From MWEH01 sp035409945 (lineage in GTDB: Bacteria > Bacillota > Clostridia > Christensenellales > DTU072): a stretch of DNA of 64,000 nt. A program made the position numbers and the translations under genes. Positions 54,781-63,849 of this stretch are shown piece by piece; position 1 is the first letter of the stretch, and every line of letters begins with the position of its first letter. The notes under the pieces were generated by a model. The model was not told the origin of the DNA and did not search any database. It saw nothing but the letters and a program-made list of their open reading frames with translations. The DNA lies in NCBI GenBank assembly GCA_035409945.1, contig DAONQC010000001.1, forward strand, positions 186,001 through 250,000, given 5' to 3'.

Positions 54781-57099
54781 TTAATTATTTAACAGCATCA
54801 TTGCTTTTTCTAATATTGCGCCAACCGTAGGAAAATAATCTCCAACGTTTGTTGCTAACGGAGTAATCGCAGGTGCTGCGCCAAGCACTTCTGGTGCGAG
54901 TAATAATTCCTTAAACAAATATCTCGAAATATTATACGCTAAATCTGAAAGTATTGATGATTTCTCATTTTCATTACCAACAATCAATACTCTTTTAGTC
55001 TTAGCAACAGATTTAACAATCATATCTAATTTTATCGGAGATGCAATTCTTAAATCTATTAGTTCAACCGAGTACTTTTTCTCTAGTATTAAAGTTGCTT
55101 TGATAGTTTCCTCCAGCGCACCAGCTAAAGAAATAATGGTAATATCGGAACCTTCTGTCAGTATTTTTGGACCCCAATCATTAGTACATAAAATTTTCAC
55201 TTTGTTATAGTTAACAGCTTTTTTATCATTATCTTTATCAACTAGATAATCACCTTCTTCTACTAATTTCTTCGGCTCGAATACAACTGTTGGACTATTC
55301 ATATTTAACGCCTTTAGTAGTAAAAATGCAGCATCAGTATGAGTTGCAGGACAAAACACCGAAATCCCTGGGATATGGGTGATTAGTGAAGCCCAGTCTT
55401 GTGAATGTTGAGAGCCATAAGTTTTACTAGTCACAACTCGAATAACTACGGGGAGAGAAAACTCGCCTGCACTTAATCGTTCCCATTTTGCGAGTTGATT
55501 AAAAATTTCATCTCCAGCTCTACCTAAAAAACCAGAAAACATAAAATCAATCAACACCCTGCCACCCATCATTGCATATCCAATTGCAGCACTAACCATA
55601 CAAGCTTCGCTCACTGGTGCATTGAAAAGCCTAGCATAAGGTAATTCTTTGCAAGCCTTAGCAAAAGGCCCTGATGCATTCCAGTCTCTTACATTAACTC
55701 CATATGCAATTAAATTGGGATATTGTTTAAATGCCTTATATAGCACATTTGACAAACTGGGATTGAGACATTTGTTTAGCATTGATGATGTAACCCGAAA
55801 CGCTTTATCAGTTTCATCACTTTTATCTACCAATTCGGTTGTGAATTTTTTACAAAACTCCATATCAGGAGATTTTTTTACATCGAGCGCAAGTCTAAAA
55901 GCATAATCCAAAACGGTTTCAATCTCGTTTGTAATTGCGCTCTCTATTTCAATTGTGAGTATTTTTGAATTAAATAATTGATCTTTATATGTTTTGATCG
56001 GATCAATTTCCTTCCAAACATCTACTTCGTTTTGATCTCTACAGTTTTCGGTATCTGACTGAGAGTGTCCTTCATATCTATACACCACCATGTCAAGAAG
56101 TCCTGGGCTCTTATTCGATAAGATCTTTGCTTTAATATTTTTAGTAGAATTATATACTTCTAGCACATCTAGCCCATTGATTCTTTCAGCATATAGTCCC
56201 TCTTTATTTACACCTAAGCCAGTCCTAACTAAATAATCGTATCCCATAGTCTCGCCAATAGTTTGTCCACCCATTCCATAGCCATTGTTAAAAAAACAAA
56301 ATAATACTGGCAACTTCCCTGGATTTTCCCATAGTGTATCAAATTGCTGCATAGACGCAAAATTCATAGCCTCATGAACAACTCCACATCCAAGAGCCCC
56401 ATCACCTAAGTTAGAAACCGTTATACTACCAACATCAGATATATTCTTTTTCCATAATGCAGCACCTACAGCAATCGGGGCAGATGCGCCTACAATAGCA
56501 TTTGATGGATATACACCAGCAGGAGTAAAAAATGCATTCATTGAACCCGCTACACCTTTTTGTAGACCCGTTCTTTTTCCTAATATTTCAGCTATAAATC
56601 CATAAAAGAAAAAAAGTTGTGCCTGCTTCTTTACTGGGATTTCATTAAATATATCTATTTGTTCTAGGGTGTTTATAATATCTCTATTATGATAGTTACA
56701 CATCATTTTTGTAAGAGTATTTTCATCCGAGTTTTCAATATATACTAATGTTCTTGCTATGAGTTCGGCATGAGAACGATGTGACCCAAAAGAAAAATCC
56801 CTTTCATTTAACGCATGCGCCTGCCCTACACAAGCAGCTTCAACACCATGACCTAAATGCACAGGACCCGACAATTCAAATGAAATATTGCGATACTTCC
56901 CAGACTGTTTAAGTCCTTTCAGCATATCTTCAAACTGTCTTATATATCGCATTTGTTTATACATTTCAATTAGCGTATGATTATTAAGTCCCTTTCTGTT
57001 TTCATCAAAACGCTTTGACTTACACAACAAAACTTCAGGAATCTCTAAAACCCCTGTCTTCAAACAATCTTGTGGTGAAATAAAAATCTTTTTAGTCAT
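54781..57099 (-). CDS. Fused E1 alpha-beta subunit of a 2-oxoacid dehydrogenase complex
   Basis: A single 772-residue chain carries both halves of the thiamine-diphosphate E1. Residues about 40-390 are E1-alpha (QMRYIRQFEDML, SHRSHAELIA, GVAGSMNAFF, and the TPP motif GDGALGCGVVHEAMNFA...NNGYG). Residues about 440-772 are E1-beta (NAPVSEACMVSAAIGYAM, with the catalytic Glu, and GSQHSQDWA). An insert of about 45 residues lies in the alpha part before GKRTGLQKG. E1 decarboxylates a 2-oxoacid onto the lipoyl arm of E2. Substrate (pyruvate, branched-chain oxoacid or acetoin) cannot be fixed. Neither E2 nor E3 is in the window, but lplA is divergent next door. Confidence 0.85.
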   Translation of the reverse strand: MTKKIFISPQDCLKTGVLEIPEVLLCKSKRFDENRKGLNNHTLIEMYKQMRYIRQFEDMLKGLKQSGKYRNISFELSGPVHLGHGVEAACVGQAHALNERDFSFGSHRSHAELIARTLVYIENSDENTLTKMMCNYHNRDIINTLEQIDIFNEIPVKKQAQLFFFYGFIAEILGKRTGLQKGVAGSMNAFFTPAGVYPSNAIVGASAPIAVGAALWKKNISDVGSITVSNLGDGALGCGVVHEAMNFASMQQFDTLWENPGKLPVLFCFFNNGYGMGGQTIGETMGYDYLVRTGLGVNKEGLYAERINGLDVLEVYNSTKNIKAKILSNKSPGLLDMVVYRYEGHSQSDTENCRDQNEVDVWKEIDPIKTYKDQLFNSKILTIEIESAITNEIETVLDYAFRLALDVKKSPDMEFCKKFTTELVDKSDETDKAFRVTSSMLNKCLNPSLSNVLYKAFKQYPNLIAYGVNVRDWNASGPFAKACKELPYARLFNAPVSEACMVSAAIGYAMMGGRVLIDFMFSGFLGRAGDEIFNQLAKWERLSAGEFSLPVVIRVVTSKTYGSQHSQDWASLITHIPGISVFCPATHTDAAFLLLKALNMNSPTVVFEPKKLVEEGDYLVDKDNDKKAVNYNKVKILCTNDWGPKILTEGSDITIISLAGALEETIKATLILEKKYSVELIDLRIASPIKLDMIVKSVAKTKRVLIVGNENEKSSILSDLAYNISRYLFKELLLAPEVLGAAPAITPLATNVGDYFPTVGAILEKAMMLLNN

Positions 57100-57353
57100 A
57101 TTTGTTAATTATGTGAGTTTTAACGATTTATGTCAAATAAACCATATCTATTCTGCTTTTATAATTATGTTTAATACTAAAACCACCGGAAGACTTAATC
57201 TTTGCAATTAATGCAATAATTAATGTTTATCTATGCATCATATTATAAATATCTCTACAAGTATTATTACAATCCCTTGTAACCACTAACTATATTAAAT
57301 ATCTTTTTAAGCCATTTTAGTGTACACTAATATTAGAAATGACGAGGTGCATT

Positions 57354-58307
57354 ATGTCATATTATATTAATTCAACTTCCTTTAACCCTTATGAGAATAT
57401 AGCTCTAGAAAAATATTTATTTGACACTTTCGACGGCACACCTATTTTATACCTTTGGCAAAACAAAAAAACTGTAGTTATTGGCAAATGGCAAAACATA
57501 TATGAAGAATGCAATTTGGAAGAAATGAAAAAGCTAGATGTTCTTCCAGCAAGAAGATACACCGGAGGAGGTGCAGTTTATCATCATTTAGGTAATTTAA
57601 ATTTTACTTTTATTGTAGCCCCATCAATTTATGATGTAAAAAAACAATCATCTGTTATACTTAATGCCCTTTTAAACCTTGGCATTAAAGCTAACTTCTC
57701 TGGTAGAAATGATTTAGAGTATGAGGGCAAGAAATTTAGCGGAAATGCTTTTCTCGAACAAAAACATGCCTGTTTACATCACGGTACTATATTAATTAAT
57801 GAAAATAAAGATATTATCACAAAAGTACTTAATCCTAAGCCATCAAAATTGGAAACTAAAGGTGTAAAGAGTGTTAAGTCTCGCATAATTAATCTTGCTG
57901 AAATTATTCCTAATATAAATATTGACGATATAAAACAAGAAATTCTATCATCTTTTGAAGAAACCTATGGACATAGTAAACCAATAAATATAGAGCAATC
58001 TCTATATGCACCACTTGCGAAGAGCCTATCTTCAGCTGAATGGCTATATGGAAAAAGTCCTACTTATAACTTTAGAGTTTCAGGTCGTACATCAATAGGT
58101 GAAATGGATTTTTATGTAAAACTTGAAAATGATTTAATTGCAAAGATTAAAATTTTTTCTGATATACTAGATGCAAATATGGTTCCTGTTATAGAAAACC
58201 TCTTGTCTAATACTCTGTTAAAGGATGTTGAATCCACACTATCGCAACTCTCTAGCTTAGGGACGGAAATTGCAACGATACTTAGATCTAATAATCTTAC
58301 TATGTAA
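57354..58307 (+). CDS. lplA: Lipoate-protein ligase A
   Basis: Attaches lipoate to the E2 and H-protein lipoyl domains. The 317-residue protein starts SYYINSTSFNPYENIALE, then carries RRYTGGGAVYHHLGNLNFTF and KKFSGNAF with the acyl-binding Lys, followed by a C-terminal accessory domain. I chose the ATG at 57354, with GAGG about 7 bp upstream. It is divergent from the fused E1 gene, so it probably serves that complex. birA follows 136 bp downstream on the same strand. Confidence 0.95.
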   Translation: MSYYINSTSFNPYENIALEKYLFDTFDGTPILYLWQNKKTVVIGKWQNIYEECNLEEMKKLDVLPARRYTGGGAVYHHLGNLNFTFIVAPSIYDVKKQSSVILNALLNLGIKANFSGRNDLEYEGKKFSGNAFLEQKHACLHHGTILINENKDIITKVLNPKPSKLETKGVKSVKSRIINLAEIIPNINIDDIKQEILSSFEETYGHSKPINIEQSLYAPLAKSLSSAEWLYGKSPTYNFRVSGRTSIGEMDFYVKLENDLIAKIKIFSDILDANMVPVIENLLSNTLLKDVESTLSQLSSLGTEIATILRSNNLTM

Positions 58308-58443
58308 CAAACAAGAATTGTTAGTTTTCATTTTAAGCGCAAGGTAAATATAACCTTGAGAGTTACAATATAAGTGCAAAGCATACATACAACTACTGTT
58401 GCTAACCATTTGCATTTGCAATAGTATTGTGCGAGGTATAATT

Positions 58444-59217
58444 ATGAACAAACTAGACCAACAAATAATTACGGAAGGAATTCATCACTCAATTGATGAG
58501 GTTTTTGTTTTTGACACTATCGATTCTACTAACACAGAAGCAAAAAAGGTTTTTCAAGCTGGTAACAATATAAATGCATTATTTATCTCTAACGAACAAA
58601 CTGCTGGTAGAGGACGGCAAGGAAAGTCTTTTTATTCTCCTGCCGACACTGGTCTTTATATGACTTTACTACTACAAGAACAAACTATTAACCAAACTAA
58701 TATTGTTGATTTACCTACAATAAAAATGGCAGTATCTGTGTCTAAAGCGTTTAATAAATTAACTGGTAAAAACATTCAAGTTAAATGGGTAAATGATATT
58801 TTTTATAAAGGATATAAAGTCGGTGGAATCTTAACTGAAAAAGTTTATTCCCCTGCTCATAATATATCTGCTCTTGTCATCGGAATAGGAATAAATATTT
58901 CTACTACAATATTTCCAAATGAACTTAAAAACATTGCTGGAGCTATTAATGAGCAAATTTCTCGCAACCATTTTGCGATAGAGATAACGAATGCTGTGAT
59001 GGCCACTGATACAAATCTAGGGGAAATAATCGAGGAATACAAACAGATTTCTTTAGTTTTAGGCAAAACCATTACCTTTATGTACAATAATGAATGTGTT
59101 ACTGGCGTCGCTACCGACATTAATGATAAAGGTCACCTTATAGTACGCTTACCAAACAACTCTTATTTAACACTAAACTCTGGTGAAATATCTTTAACTA
59201 GCAAACAGTTTATTTAG
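58444..59217 (+). CDS. birA: Biotin-acetyl-CoA-carboxylase ligase
   Basis: Transfers biotin to biotin carboxyl carrier protein via biotinyl-AMP. The 257-residue protein is the short form without the N-terminal DNA-binding domain, so it is not a repressor. Family motifs: IDSTNTEAK, EQTAGRGRQGKSFYSPADTG (the adenylate loop) and KWVNDIFYKGYKVGGIL. I chose the ATG at 58444, behind GCGAGG; a longer frame starts 45 bp upstream. Pairing with lplA joins the two protein-cofactor ligases. Confidence 0.94.
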   Translation: MNKLDQQIITEGIHHSIDEVFVFDTIDSTNTEAKKVFQAGNNINALFISNEQTAGRGRQGKSFYSPADTGLYMTLLLQEQTINQTNIVDLPTIKMAVSVSKAFNKLTGKNIQVKWVNDIFYKGYKVGGILTEKVYSPAHNISALVIGIGINISTTIFPNELKNIAGAINEQISRNHFAIEITNAVMATDTNLGEIIEEYKQISLVLGKTITFMYNNECVTGVATDINDKGHLIVRLPNNSYLTLNSGEISLTSKQFI

Positions 59218-59330
59218 TATTATTGCTGCACACTTATCCGAAGTCACATCTCAAATTGGTTTTAGTATTATTGCCAAGCATTAGATTTTAAAGCCACTTC
59301 GCAAACAATAAGCCTATGTAGTATTAATCA
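59195..59330 (+). repeat. Weak duplication after birA
   Basis: GCAAACA occurs at 59201 (within the last codons of birA) and 59301, each followed by a (T)TAGTATTA(T/A)T stretch. A second short word, TTTTAGTATTATTGCC, recurs about 50 bp downstream of the gene end. This fits the gene-tail duplication pattern seen elsewhere but is too short for confidence. Confidence 0.35.
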
Positions 59331-59478
59331 AATCCCAAAAGACTATTATGTGAATATACATTTTAAGTGCAATCAGTTCTAAACATTCTTACTTATATGA
59401 TAAATGCTAATACGAGACAGTCCCCCTATTATTCTTCAAAACAGCACTCGGCTCTGAAATTTTTTATCTCATTATTGT
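59331..59478. other. Intergenic DNA before the tRNA operon
   Basis: Between the birA tail repeat and the tRNA promoter I see no ORF or structured element. No terminator for birA was recognised. Confidence 0.4.
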
Positions 59479-59507
59479 TTGACATATTGATTTGATTTGT
59501 ATATACT
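59479..59507 (+). promoter_or_regulatory. Promoter of the tRNA operon
   Basis: TTGACA (59479-59484), 17-bp spacer, TATACT (59502-59507), a near-consensus vegetative promoter about 48 bp upstream of the first tRNA. Confidence 0.88.
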
Positions 59508-59554
59508 AATTTAGCGTGTGGATATTATCTTTTATAAGATTTATCTTTATGTAA

Positions 59555-59628
59555 GCGGGTGTAGTTCAGTGGTAGAATCCAAGCCTTCCAAGCTTGTCGC
59601 GTGGGTCCGATTCCCATCACCCGCTCCA
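59555..59628 (+). tRNA. tRNA-Gly (TCC)
   Basis: Cloverleaf with acceptor GCGGGTG/CACCCGC, anticodon loop CTTCCAA giving TCC, T loop TCCGATT and an encoded CCA. First gene of the eight-tRNA operon. Confidence 0.95.
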
Positions 59629-59637
59629 GTTAAAGTT

Positions 59638-59714
59638 GAATCAGTAGCTCAGCAGGATAGAGCAACGGCCTTCTAAGCCGTAGGTCGGGGGTTCGAATCC
59701 CTCCTGGTTCGCCA
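59638..59714 (+). tRNA. tRNA-Arg (TCT)
   Basis: Cloverleaf with acceptor GAATCAG/CTGGTTC (one G-U pair), anticodon loop CTTCTAA giving TCT, and an encoded CCA. Confidence 0.94.
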
Positions 59715-59735
59715 GTTGTTGAGCGAAGAGCATGT

Positions 59736-59813
59736 GGTGGGTATAGCGCAGTTGGTTAGCGCGCAAGATTGTGGCTCTTGAGGCCGTGGGTTCAAATCCC
59801 ACTACTCACCCCA
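59736..59813 (+). tRNA. tRNA-His (GTG)
   Basis: Acceptor GTGGGTA/TACTCAC with an extra G at -1 opposite C73, the hallmark of tRNA-His. Anticodon loop TTGTGGC gives GTG. CCA encoded. Confidence 0.94.
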
Positions 59814-59841
59814 CAACAACTCTACAACAATATATAAACAC

Positions 59842-59916
59842 AGGGGTGTAGCCAAGCGGTAAGGCACCAGACTTTGACTCTGGCACTCGTAGGTTCGAAT
59901 CCTCCCACCCCTGCCA
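59842..59916 (+). tRNA. tRNA-Gln (TTG)
   Basis: Acceptor AGGGGTG/CACCCCT, anticodon loop CTTTGAC giving TTG, D arm AGCCAAGCGGTAAGGCA, and an encoded CCA. Confidence 0.94.
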
Positions 59917-59920
59917 GTAT

Positions 59921-59996
59921 GATTCATTAGCTCAGCAGGTAGAGCATTTGACTTTTAATCAAAGGGTCCGGGGTTCGAATCCCCGATGGATCACCA
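59921..59996 (+). tRNA. tRNA-Lys (TTT)
   Basis: Acceptor GATTCAT/ATGGATC with one wobble pair, anticodon loop CTTTTAA giving TTT, and an encoded CCA. Confidence 0.94.
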
Positions 59997-60027
59997 ATAT
60001 AATTAATAACTTAACAACTGAATATAC

Positions 60028-60112
60028 GCGACCGTGGCGGAATTGGCAGACGCGCTAGACTTAGGATCTAGTCTTTAACGAGGTGGGAGTTCAAGTCTCT
60101 TCGGTCGCACCA
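60028..60112 (+). tRNA. tRNA-Leu (TAG)
   Basis: Class II tRNA with a long variable arm. Acceptor GCGACCG/CGGTCGC, anticodon loop CTTAGGA giving TAG, and an encoded CCA. Confidence 0.94.
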
Positions 60113-60181
60113 AGACATACTATATGTAATAATGTTTATATTTACAATATAAAGTTAGATACGGTATAATGTATGTAAATT

Positions 60182-60256
60182 GCGGGAATGACTCAGTGGT
60201 AGAGTGTCACCTTGCCAAGGTGAAAGTCGCGAGTTCGAATCTCGTTTCCCGCTCCA
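60182..60256 (+). tRNA. tRNA-Gly (GCC)
   Basis: Acceptor GCGGGAA/TTCCCGC, anticodon loop TTGCCAA giving GCC, and an encoded CCA. Second glycine tRNA of the operon. Confidence 0.94.
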
Positions 60257-60301
60257 AAAACACAGCGAGCAGCATCAAACTTGCTGCTCCTTATTATTTA
60301 T

Positions 60302-60377
60302 GCACCACTAGCTCAGTTGGTAGAGCAATTGACTCTTAATCAATGGGTCCGGGGTTCGAGTCCCCGGTGGTGTACCA
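60302..60377 (+). tRNA. tRNA-Lys (CTT)
   Basis: Acceptor GCACCAC/GTGGTGT with G-U as the first pair, anticodon loop CTCTTAA giving CTT, and an encoded CCA. Last tRNA of the operon; an apparent ORF crossing it is not a gene. Confidence 0.92.
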
Positions 60378-60379
60378 AA

Positions 60380-60406
60380 AAAACGGTCATTTTTGACCGT
60401 TTTTCT
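60380..60406 (+). terminator. Terminator of the tRNA operon
   Basis: AACGGTCA pairs with TGACCGTT around a short T-rich loop, followed by TTTC. A-tracts on the left mean it could also end transcription from the minus side. Confidence 0.88.
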
Positions 60407-60514
60407 TATGTTCTAAGACAAGCAAACCCACTGCGTTTTCCTAAACTAAAGCGTCCTTTTTTGACTCTTACATCCATTTTTAAAAGTACTTACCCTTTTC
60501 TAATTAAAAAAATC

Positions 60515-61210
60515 TTAGGGTTCTGGTGGAGGTGGTTCTTCTGGCGGAACATATGTATATGGAGTACCATAGAATATGCTAGAGGTATTACCAGATATAC
60601 CTCTTGTCATTTCTACTTCTGTAAGCTTAATGCACCCAGCAAAAGCACCATCTCCAACTATTATAAGAGAACCTGTGCCTTTAATTTTTACTTTAGTCAG
60701 TTTAGTGTTATTTTGAAATGTATTCTGCTTTATCATCAAAACATTTTCTGGAATTTCTAGATATTTAATAATATCGTTATTATGCAATCCTGCTTCGCTG
60801 ATATTCCCCGTAAATATTTCTTCGTCTTCGAAACACAGTGCTTCATTGGGAGCGATAGCACCAATTCCTATAATAGGTTTTGTTACCTCTACTAAAGATG
60901 CTCCTTCTCCAACCCTGATTGTTGTTTCATTCGGTATGACCAGCTCTCTCACAGTGCCCGTATATCCTACCACATGAAAACCTACAATATTTGATACATC
61001 CTCTGCTGTAGTAATATAAGCCGAATCCTGATCTACACCTACATAGACAATATATGGTTCGGAATCATGCCACACCTCTACTGGAACCTCAACTGTTTGA
61101 GATGCTTCCTTTATTGGTTTCCATACTGCGTAAGTTTCGCACCCAACAGCAAATGCTACAGCTATTAATATAACAAACAATATTAAGGCTAATTTGACAA
61201 TATTTTTCAT
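60515..61210 (-). CDS. Lipoprotein with BspA-like leucine-rich repeats
   Basis: A 231-residue surface lipoprotein. The signal ends in the lipobox AVGC. The C-terminal half has BspA-type leucine-rich repeats (LEIPENVLMIKQNTFQNNTKLTKVKIKGTG and the AFAGCIKLTEVEM repeat). The tail is Pro-rich (PPEEPPPPEP). Such repeats mediate binding to host or matrix ligands in gut bacteria; here the ligand is unknown. It follows the large repeat protein by about 100 bp and may be in the same operon. Confidence 0.75.
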   Translation of the reverse strand: MKNIVKLALILFVILIAVAFAVGCETYAVWKPIKEASQTVEVPVEVWHDSEPYIVYVGVDQDSAYITTAEDVSNIVGFHVVGYTGTVRELVIPNETTIRVGEGASLVEVTKPIIGIGAIAPNEALCFEDEEIFTGNISEAGLHNNDIIKYLEIPENVLMIKQNTFQNNTKLTKVKIKGTGSLIIVGDGAFAGCIKLTEVEMTRGISGNTSSIFYGTPYTYVPPEEPPPPEP

Positions 61211-61307
61211 ATATTTCCTTCTATTTTTATCAGTTTATACATCTATTTCCAAGCATTATGCTATTTTTCTTTGTTTTTTTGCAGAATTTCAAACTCATCT
61301 ACTTATC

Positions 61308-63800
61308 TTATGGTGCTGACGGTAACGAAATGTCTGGGCTTTCTACTGCTAAGCTTAACACAATTGTTGCACCTATTAAATCTTTAGCAGTTTCTTGATC
61401 TAATGTAGTCAAATACATTTTTGTTTTAATCAAAAACTTCGTATGCGCGTCAACCACCATATACCCTTTATTAAATATTATATCCCCTTGAACACCAGAG
61501 ATATTGTCATGCTCTTGATATACAAATATGAACTTACTCTCTCTGAATATCGCAATATATGTATTATATAAAAAGACATTGTTAACATAGTAAGTTACTT
61601 CTGACCCGTCTGGGGCTGTTTTTATATAAGGCACACCTGCAGATGTTATAGGGTTAGTAGGATTAGAGGGATCAAACAATATTATATCGTCAGGTTCAGA
61701 TGAATAATTAGGTTCCCTTACAATGCGAACTTTGTTGCTTCTAAGGTATACCATATCATCTGCCTTTATACCCACATTATCAGCAATAAAGTCTTTCCCG
61801 TCAAAACGCAAATGATTTTCACCTACTGGATCTCCATTATTATCAAATATTAAATCATCTCCTGTCTCGGGAGTATAGTCATCATATTTGGCAACATATA
61901 AAATGCCATCTCGCTTGTAAACAATATCCTCTCCAGAAATTAACTGTAACAAACTAATTGAAAGCCTGCCAGTTACTTCATCTTTCGTTATTTCAGTATC
62001 AACATCAAATATTTTTCCACTAGGCAAATATACTTGATAACATATTATGTCTCCTTGTTTGGCCACATATTTTTTTGTTGCTTCAACCATAATAAACACT
62101 TGCGCTGTTGATGTGCTATTTTCTTGATCATCTCGTAAAACGACCTCTTCATTTCTCTTTATTAAGCTATAGCCATCAATGCAAACATTATTTAGGCGGT
62201 AATATAAATCAGATTCGAACGAACCTAGAGTGTATTTATGAGTACTTACAACAGCTTGGTCTAAGACGTTTATGTAATATATATTATTCATATCACTAAG
62301 CAATAATATGTCGAAATCATTTATGTTTGTTAAAACAATATCTTCATCGCTATTTTTGTAAACAACATCATCCGAAAGATCTCCCCAACTAGCATTGTTT
62401 GTAATAGCCAAATCGGTGCGAATTGCCTTATAGGAGTCTCCCCCCGCACCTGTAGTTTTCGTCACCTTTGTTGCATCGTAGTACTTATAGTAACGAATAA
62501 CATCACCCGTTTGGGGCGTATACGCGTTCAGTTCATCAACACACAACCTAGGAGTGTTGTTATATATTCTGGTAAACACAACGTGATTTGCTGGATTTAC
62601 TCCATCGTTAAGAGTTACTCCATCAATGGTTTGGGTTGAAGGTACTTGATAATAGCCTGGTCCTGAATAATTTGCATAATAATACGCTTTATTAACTACA
62701 TATTTTGGATCGCTAGGGGACATACTTCTACGATATGCAATATACGCCGGGTTACCACCTGGTCCCAAATAAACACCGTCTATCGTACTATTAACATATG
62801 ACTGTTGTTCATCATCGCACATCATATATAATATTGTATCCCCAGTTTTCATGGCTCTTGGGTCAGTCGTGATTCCTGAATTATATACTGACAAACTCTC
62901 TATTCTGTTTTTCCCACTTCTAGTATAGAAGACCCAACTGTCATTTAATGGTATGTTTGATACATATTTTCCAAAGGAGTCATTCTCTACAACTGAAGCA
63001 TCTTCTTTTTTAACATAAAGAATATCGTCTCCACTATTTGGGATGTATCCAGCATATGACTCTACTCTTCTTTTTCCACCCCTCATGTATGCAATTTGAT
63101 AATCATAAATATTAACATTATCTACAAATCTTTCACCTGAGAGCAAATTGTATGTTGTATCATCATCTTTGTTGTTATATACAATCATATCTCCTGTTTC
63201 TGGTAAATAGTCATTTATTTTAGAATAATAGTTTTTGCCGTCTCTTCGATAAATAGTGGAATTTTCAGGGAAAGACACCCCTCTAATATGGAAGAGACCG
63301 TTTTCGTCTACAGTTAATGCAAATTCTTGAATTTGAAATTGATAATCAACTGCTAATTCATTTGTGTTAATTAAATTGCGAGACGATGGACCATCCTTCA
63401 GTGTTGCTGTAGCATTAATACTAAGTCTAATCCGGCCAGCATGTTGTTCTGCTTCATATGTAAGGTTAGTGCCAAACGAGGCTATCCCCGCTGCTCGTTT
63501 AATGTAACTAGGCAAGACACCTTCGTCATCAGCAATTACCTGGGGTTTGTTTGGAATTGTGCCATTAATATATGCCTCTTTGGTAGCTCTAGCAGGATAA
63601 AGATTCCCTTCAATTGCGGATTCCGAAACCTCTGCTTCAAACATGATTATCTGTGCTCCATCAGCTTGTAAATGCAATATATCTTCAGTGTCTGTAGCAA
63701 TTATATACCATGCATAAGTTAACACCCCGGACACAAATATCAAGGATATAAATATCAATATTAAAGGTATTAAATTTGTCTTAACCAGTACTTTTTTCAT
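61308..63800 (-). CDS. Large surface protein with degenerate internal repeats
   Basis: An 830-residue protein with an N-terminal hydrophobic segment (about 10-35), ending in an AWY stretch reminiscent of SipW-processed, TasA-like surface proteins; that link is tentative. Residues about 40-185 form a conserved-looking N-terminal region. From about 190 on, I count eight to ten diverged modules of 50-65 residues built around YxRxGKxxxxxYxxYxPxTGDxIxY. Examples are YRRDGKNYYSKINDYLPETGD, YMRGGKRRVESYAGYIPNSGD and YKRDGILYVAKYDDYTPETGD. No transmembrane helix or sorting signal is seen at the C-terminus. Function unknown, likely an extracellular scaffold. Confidence 0.7.
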   Translation of the reverse strand: MKKVLVKTNLIPLILIFISLIFVSGVLTYAWYIIATDTEDILHLQADGAQIIMFEAEVSESAIEGNLYPARATKEAYINGTIPNKPQVIADDEGVLPSYIKRAAGIASFGTNLTYEAEQHAGRIRLSINATATLKDGPSSRNLINTNELAVDYQFQIQEFALTVDENGLFHIRGVSFPENSTIYRRDGKNYYSKINDYLPETGDMIVYNNKDDDTTYNLLSGERFVDNVNIYDYQIAYMRGGKRRVESYAGYIPNSGDDILYVKKEDASVVENDSFGKYVSNIPLNDSWVFYTRSGKNRIESLSVYNSGITTDPRAMKTGDTILYMMCDDEQQSYVNSTIDGVYLGPGGNPAYIAYRRSMSPSDPKYVVNKAYYYANYSGPGYYQVPSTQTIDGVTLNDGVNPANHVVFTRIYNNTPRLCVDELNAYTPQTGDVIRYYKYYDATKVTKTTGAGGDSYKAIRTDLAITNNASWGDLSDDVVYKNSDEDIVLTNINDFDILLLSDMNNIYYINVLDQAVVSTHKYTLGSFESDLYYRLNNVCIDGYSLIKRNEEVVLRDDQENSTSTAQVFIMVEATKKYVAKQGDIICYQVYLPSGKIFDVDTEITKDEVTGRLSISLLQLISGEDIVYKRDGILYVAKYDDYTPETGDDLIFDNNGDPVGENHLRFDGKDFIADNVGIKADDMVYLRSNKVRIVREPNYSSEPDDIILFDPSNPTNPITSAGVPYIKTAPDGSEVTYYVNNVFLYNTYIAIFRESKFIFVYQEHDNISGVQGDIIFNKGYMVVDAHTKFLIKTKMYLTTLDQETAKDLIGATIVLSLAVESPDISLPSAP

Positions 63801-63849
63801 TTTACAATAGTTAGTCTTCCTTTTTTTACTGTTTACATTTTAGGTTTCT

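Noticed and set aside
60281..60760. Plus-strand ORF of 159 codons
   Set aside because: It reads through tRNA-Lys(CTT), the terminator and the antisense of a lipoprotein gene; no ribosome-binding site and no plausible protein.
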